Source of the DNA: Acidobacteriaceae bacterium
GTDB lineage: Bacteria; Acidobacteriota; Terriglobia; Terriglobales; Acidobacteriaceae
Assembly: GCA_027449545.1 (NCBI GenBank)
Contig: DAIDLI010000153.1
Location: 1 to 43,168 of the forward strand
Direction: 5' to 3'
Length of the DNA stretch: 43,168 nucleotides
Below the pieces are notes generated by a model. It saw nothing but the letters and a program-made list of their open reading frames with translations. It had not been told where the DNA came from and made no database searches. The translations under genes were made by a program, and so were the position numbers. Below, piece after piece: positions 41,696 through 43,168 of this stretch. Numbering within the stretch: position 1 is the stretch's first letter; each line of letters starts with the position of its first letter.

Positions 41696-42463
41696 TTGGC
41701 ACTTTTTCTGCAGGCTGACGGCGCCGCGGCCCCTGCGCAGAATCAGGGATTCGGCGCGCTTGCCGAGATGATGAGCAACATCGGGCCGATCGCCATCTTT
41801 GTACTGGCCGTGCTGCTGTTTGCCAGCCTTTACTCGTGGACGCTGATCTTCGGCAAGGCCGCCGCCTTCCGCAAGGCCACCCGCGAGAGCCGGCGGTTTG
41901 TGCGCGCCTTCCGCAAGGCCACTCGCCTGCAAGAGATTGCCACGCTAGCCGGCGAGTGCACGGCCAGCCCGCTGGACCAGGTCTTCGAAGACGTCTATGA
42001 GACCTACAAGCGGCAAACCGGCGGCTCCGGTCCTCCGCGCAACCTCACGCCTCTGGAGCGTACCGCCCAGACTGCCTCCAACGAGGCCGTCACGACCCTG
42101 GAGCGGCGCATGACCTGGCTGGCTACCATCGCGGGCGGCAGCCCCTTCGTAGGTCTCTTCGGAACGGTGATGGGCGTTGTCGATGCGTTTCATGGCCTGG
42201 GAACGGCAGGCGCGGCCACGCTGCGCGCCGTGGCGCCCGGCATCAGCGAGGCGCTGATCACCACCGCCGCCGGCCTGTTTGTGGCGATCCCGGCGCTGGT
42301 GGCTTATAACCAGTTCACCGCCCGTATCCGCATCTTTGCCTCGGCCACCGACGACTTCTGCCGCGAGTTGCTGAACTCGCTCGAAGAGATGCCGGTGCGT
42401 GCCCCGGCCGGTCCGCGCATCAACGAGATGGAACGGGAGGCCGAACGTGGCGCCTTCAAGTAG
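41696..42463 (+). CDS. MotA/TolQ/ExbB proton channel family protein
   Basis: The 255-residue inner-membrane protein (three predicted spans, near residues 29-48, 145-165 and 188-212) forms a proton channel with ExbD/TolR and powers an energy transducer. The hallmark region TAQTASNEAVTTLERRMTWL and GSPFVGLFGTVMGVVDAFHG is intact, as is ALITTAAGLFVAIPALVAYN. The start is unresolved: TTG 41696 is the first conventional codon, but the ribosome binding site GAGGTGA at 41668-41674 points to an in-frame ATT at 41681, which would give the leader ILTAALALFLQ. TolQ versus ExbB cannot be decided by sequence alone. Confidence 0.92.
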   Translation: MALFLQADGAAAPAQNQGFGALAEMMSNIGPIAIFVLAVLLFASLYSWTLIFGKAAAFRKATRESRRFVRAFRKATRLQEIATLAGECTASPLDQVFEDVYETYKRQTGGSGPPRNLTPLERTAQTASNEAVTTLERRMTWLATIAGGSPFVGLFGTVMGVVDAFHGLGTAGAATLRAVAPGISEALITTAAGLFVAIPALVAYNQFTARIRIFASATDDFCRELLNSLEEMPVRAPAGPRINEMEREAERGAFK

Positions 42464-42494
42464 CCAACCCGGCACGGCGACGCGGAGCTGAAGC

Positions 42495-42932
42495 ATGGCG
42501 TTTACAACCAATAATGGCCAGACCCGCACCTCCCTGGCAGAGATCAACATCACGCCGCTGGTCGACGTGGTGCTGGTGCTGCTCATCATCTTCATGATCA
42601 CCGAGCCCGTGCTCCAGTCAGGCATCCAGGTCAACGTCCCCAAGACCCGCACCGTGAAAGAGATCACCGAGCAGCGGATGGTGGTGACCATCGACCGGAA
42701 TCAGAACATCTATCTCAACGACCAACCGATCAATATTCACGATCTCCCCCAGGCTCTGCACAAAGAGGGGGTAGACCCTGCCCACCAGGCGATTTATCTG
42801 CGTGCCGATGAACGAGTGCCCTTCGGCGCCTTCGCCACCGTCATGGACGCGGTCAAGCAGTCGGGAATCACCAATGTTTCGATTGTGACGCAGCCGGTCG
42901 AAACCAAGACTCCAGGAAGCGGCGGCGAGTGA
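42495..42932 (+). CDS. ExbD/TolR family protein
   Basis: The 145-residue protein has one N-terminal helix (about residues 17-38) with the proton-carrying aspartate in NITPLVDVVLVLLIIFM, followed by a periplasmic ExbD-type domain (INIHDLPQALHKEG through FGAFATVMDAVKQSGI). It partners the MotA/TolQ/ExbB protein 31 bases upstream and the transducer downstream, whose GTG start overlaps its stop by four bases. Confidence 0.94.
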   Translation: MAFTTNNGQTRTSLAEINITPLVDVVLVLLIIFMITEPVLQSGIQVNVPKTRTVKEITEQRMVVTIDRNQNIYLNDQPINIHDLPQALHKEGVDPAHQAIYLRADERVPFGAFATVMDAVKQSGITNVSIVTQPVETKTPGSGGE

Positions 42933-43168
42933 ACGAGATTCTCGAAGGCGGCGAGCATCTGGAGCGCGGGCTGGCCCCGGAGCCTCTGGCGAAGCCGGTG
43001 ACAGGCTCCATCGTCCTGCACCTGGTCCTGGCGGGGCTGGTGGTGTACTACGCCTGGATTCTCGGCCTCTTCCATCACAATTTTTGGGGCAATCAGGGCT
43101 TGGGCGGCGCCATGCAGGTCAACCTGGTGAGCAGCACGCTTCCCTTGCCTGCCACCCAGATCAACAAG
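42929..43168 (+). CDS. TonB/TolA-type energy transducer, N-terminal part (partial)
   Basis: Eighty codons of an open frame start at GTG 42929, overlapping the exbD-type stop, and run off the window. A hydrophilic N-terminus (NEILEGGEHLERGLAPEPLA) precedes one membrane helix (GSIVLHLVLAGLVVYYAWIL) and the start of a periplasmic region rich in G, N and Q. This layout and the position behind the proton-channel pair fit a TonB-family or TolA-like transducer. The C-terminal TonB domain that would decide the matter is not in the window. Confidence 0.8.
   Translation, partial: MNEILEGGEHLERGLAPEPLAKPVTGSIVLHLVLAGLVVYYAWILGLFHHNFWGNQGLGGAMQVNLVSSTLPLPATQINK

Overview
The window reads as a chromosomal segment of an Acidobacteriota bacterium, most likely class Terriglobia. 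The reasons are a GC-rich genome, an orphan two-unit ABC permease of the 'acidobacterial duplicated orphan permease' (ADOP) type, a TolQ-ExbD-TonB set, a LacI-type operator in front of a Tat-exported GH29 glycosidase, and hairpin-type intergenic repeats. This is inferred from gene content and style; no rRNA or tRNA is present to settle it. Genes are densely packed, many coupled by ATGA or GTGA overlaps. I saw no CRISPR array, insertion sequence, tRNA or rRNA.

Layout. 1-4.6 kb: the last codons of a fumarylacetoacetate-hydrolase-family gene, a lower-GC gene-poor stretch with a possible frameshifted remnant, a histidine-rich membrane protein, a long-chain acyl-CoA ligase and a membrane diguanylate cyclase. 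4.6-12.9 kb: a nearly complete arginine cluster argR-C-B-D-F-G-H plus a short ArgA-type acetyltransferase, headed by two tandem ArgR-like operator motifs 21 bp apart. No acetylornithine deacetylase (argE) or argJ is in the window. 12.9-18.0 kb: an alpha-L-fucosidase under a LacI-type operator, hypF, and a small exported protein. 18.1-23.7 kb: a bidirectional NAD-linked [NiFe]-hydrogenase operon (hoxE-F-U-Y-H) with its maturation endopeptidase (hoxW). 23.8-28.5 kb, convergent to hox: pyruvate:ferredoxin oxidoreductase (nifJ) coupled to a dihydroorotate-dehydrogenase-like flavoprotein. Together these form a redox/fermentation module linking pyruvate, ferredoxin, NAD(H) and H2. 28.6-34.4 kb: a KefB-type antiporter, a polysaccharide deacetylase, the ADOP permease and a small conserved protein. 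34.5-37.2 kb: feoAB for ferrous iron behind a long, potentially structured leader. 37.2-38.5 kb: a YceI-like protein with a histidine-rich membrane partner. 38.9-43.2 kb: a lone receiver, a 60-residue protein, recN, and tolQ-exbD-tonB running off the end.

The most interesting non-coding signals are: (i) two matching GTGA-N6-TCAC palindromes, one before hoxE and one before feoA, each about 30 bp upstream of a TACAA-type -10 element, which is the geometry of a class II CRP/FNR-family promoter; (ii) a two-hairpin dispersed repeat present twice in opposite orientation, whose stems differ by compensatory base changes; (iii) a possible switching leader RNA before feoA; and (iv) the ARG-box pair. 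All operator and RNA calls come from reading the sequence by eye and are unproven.
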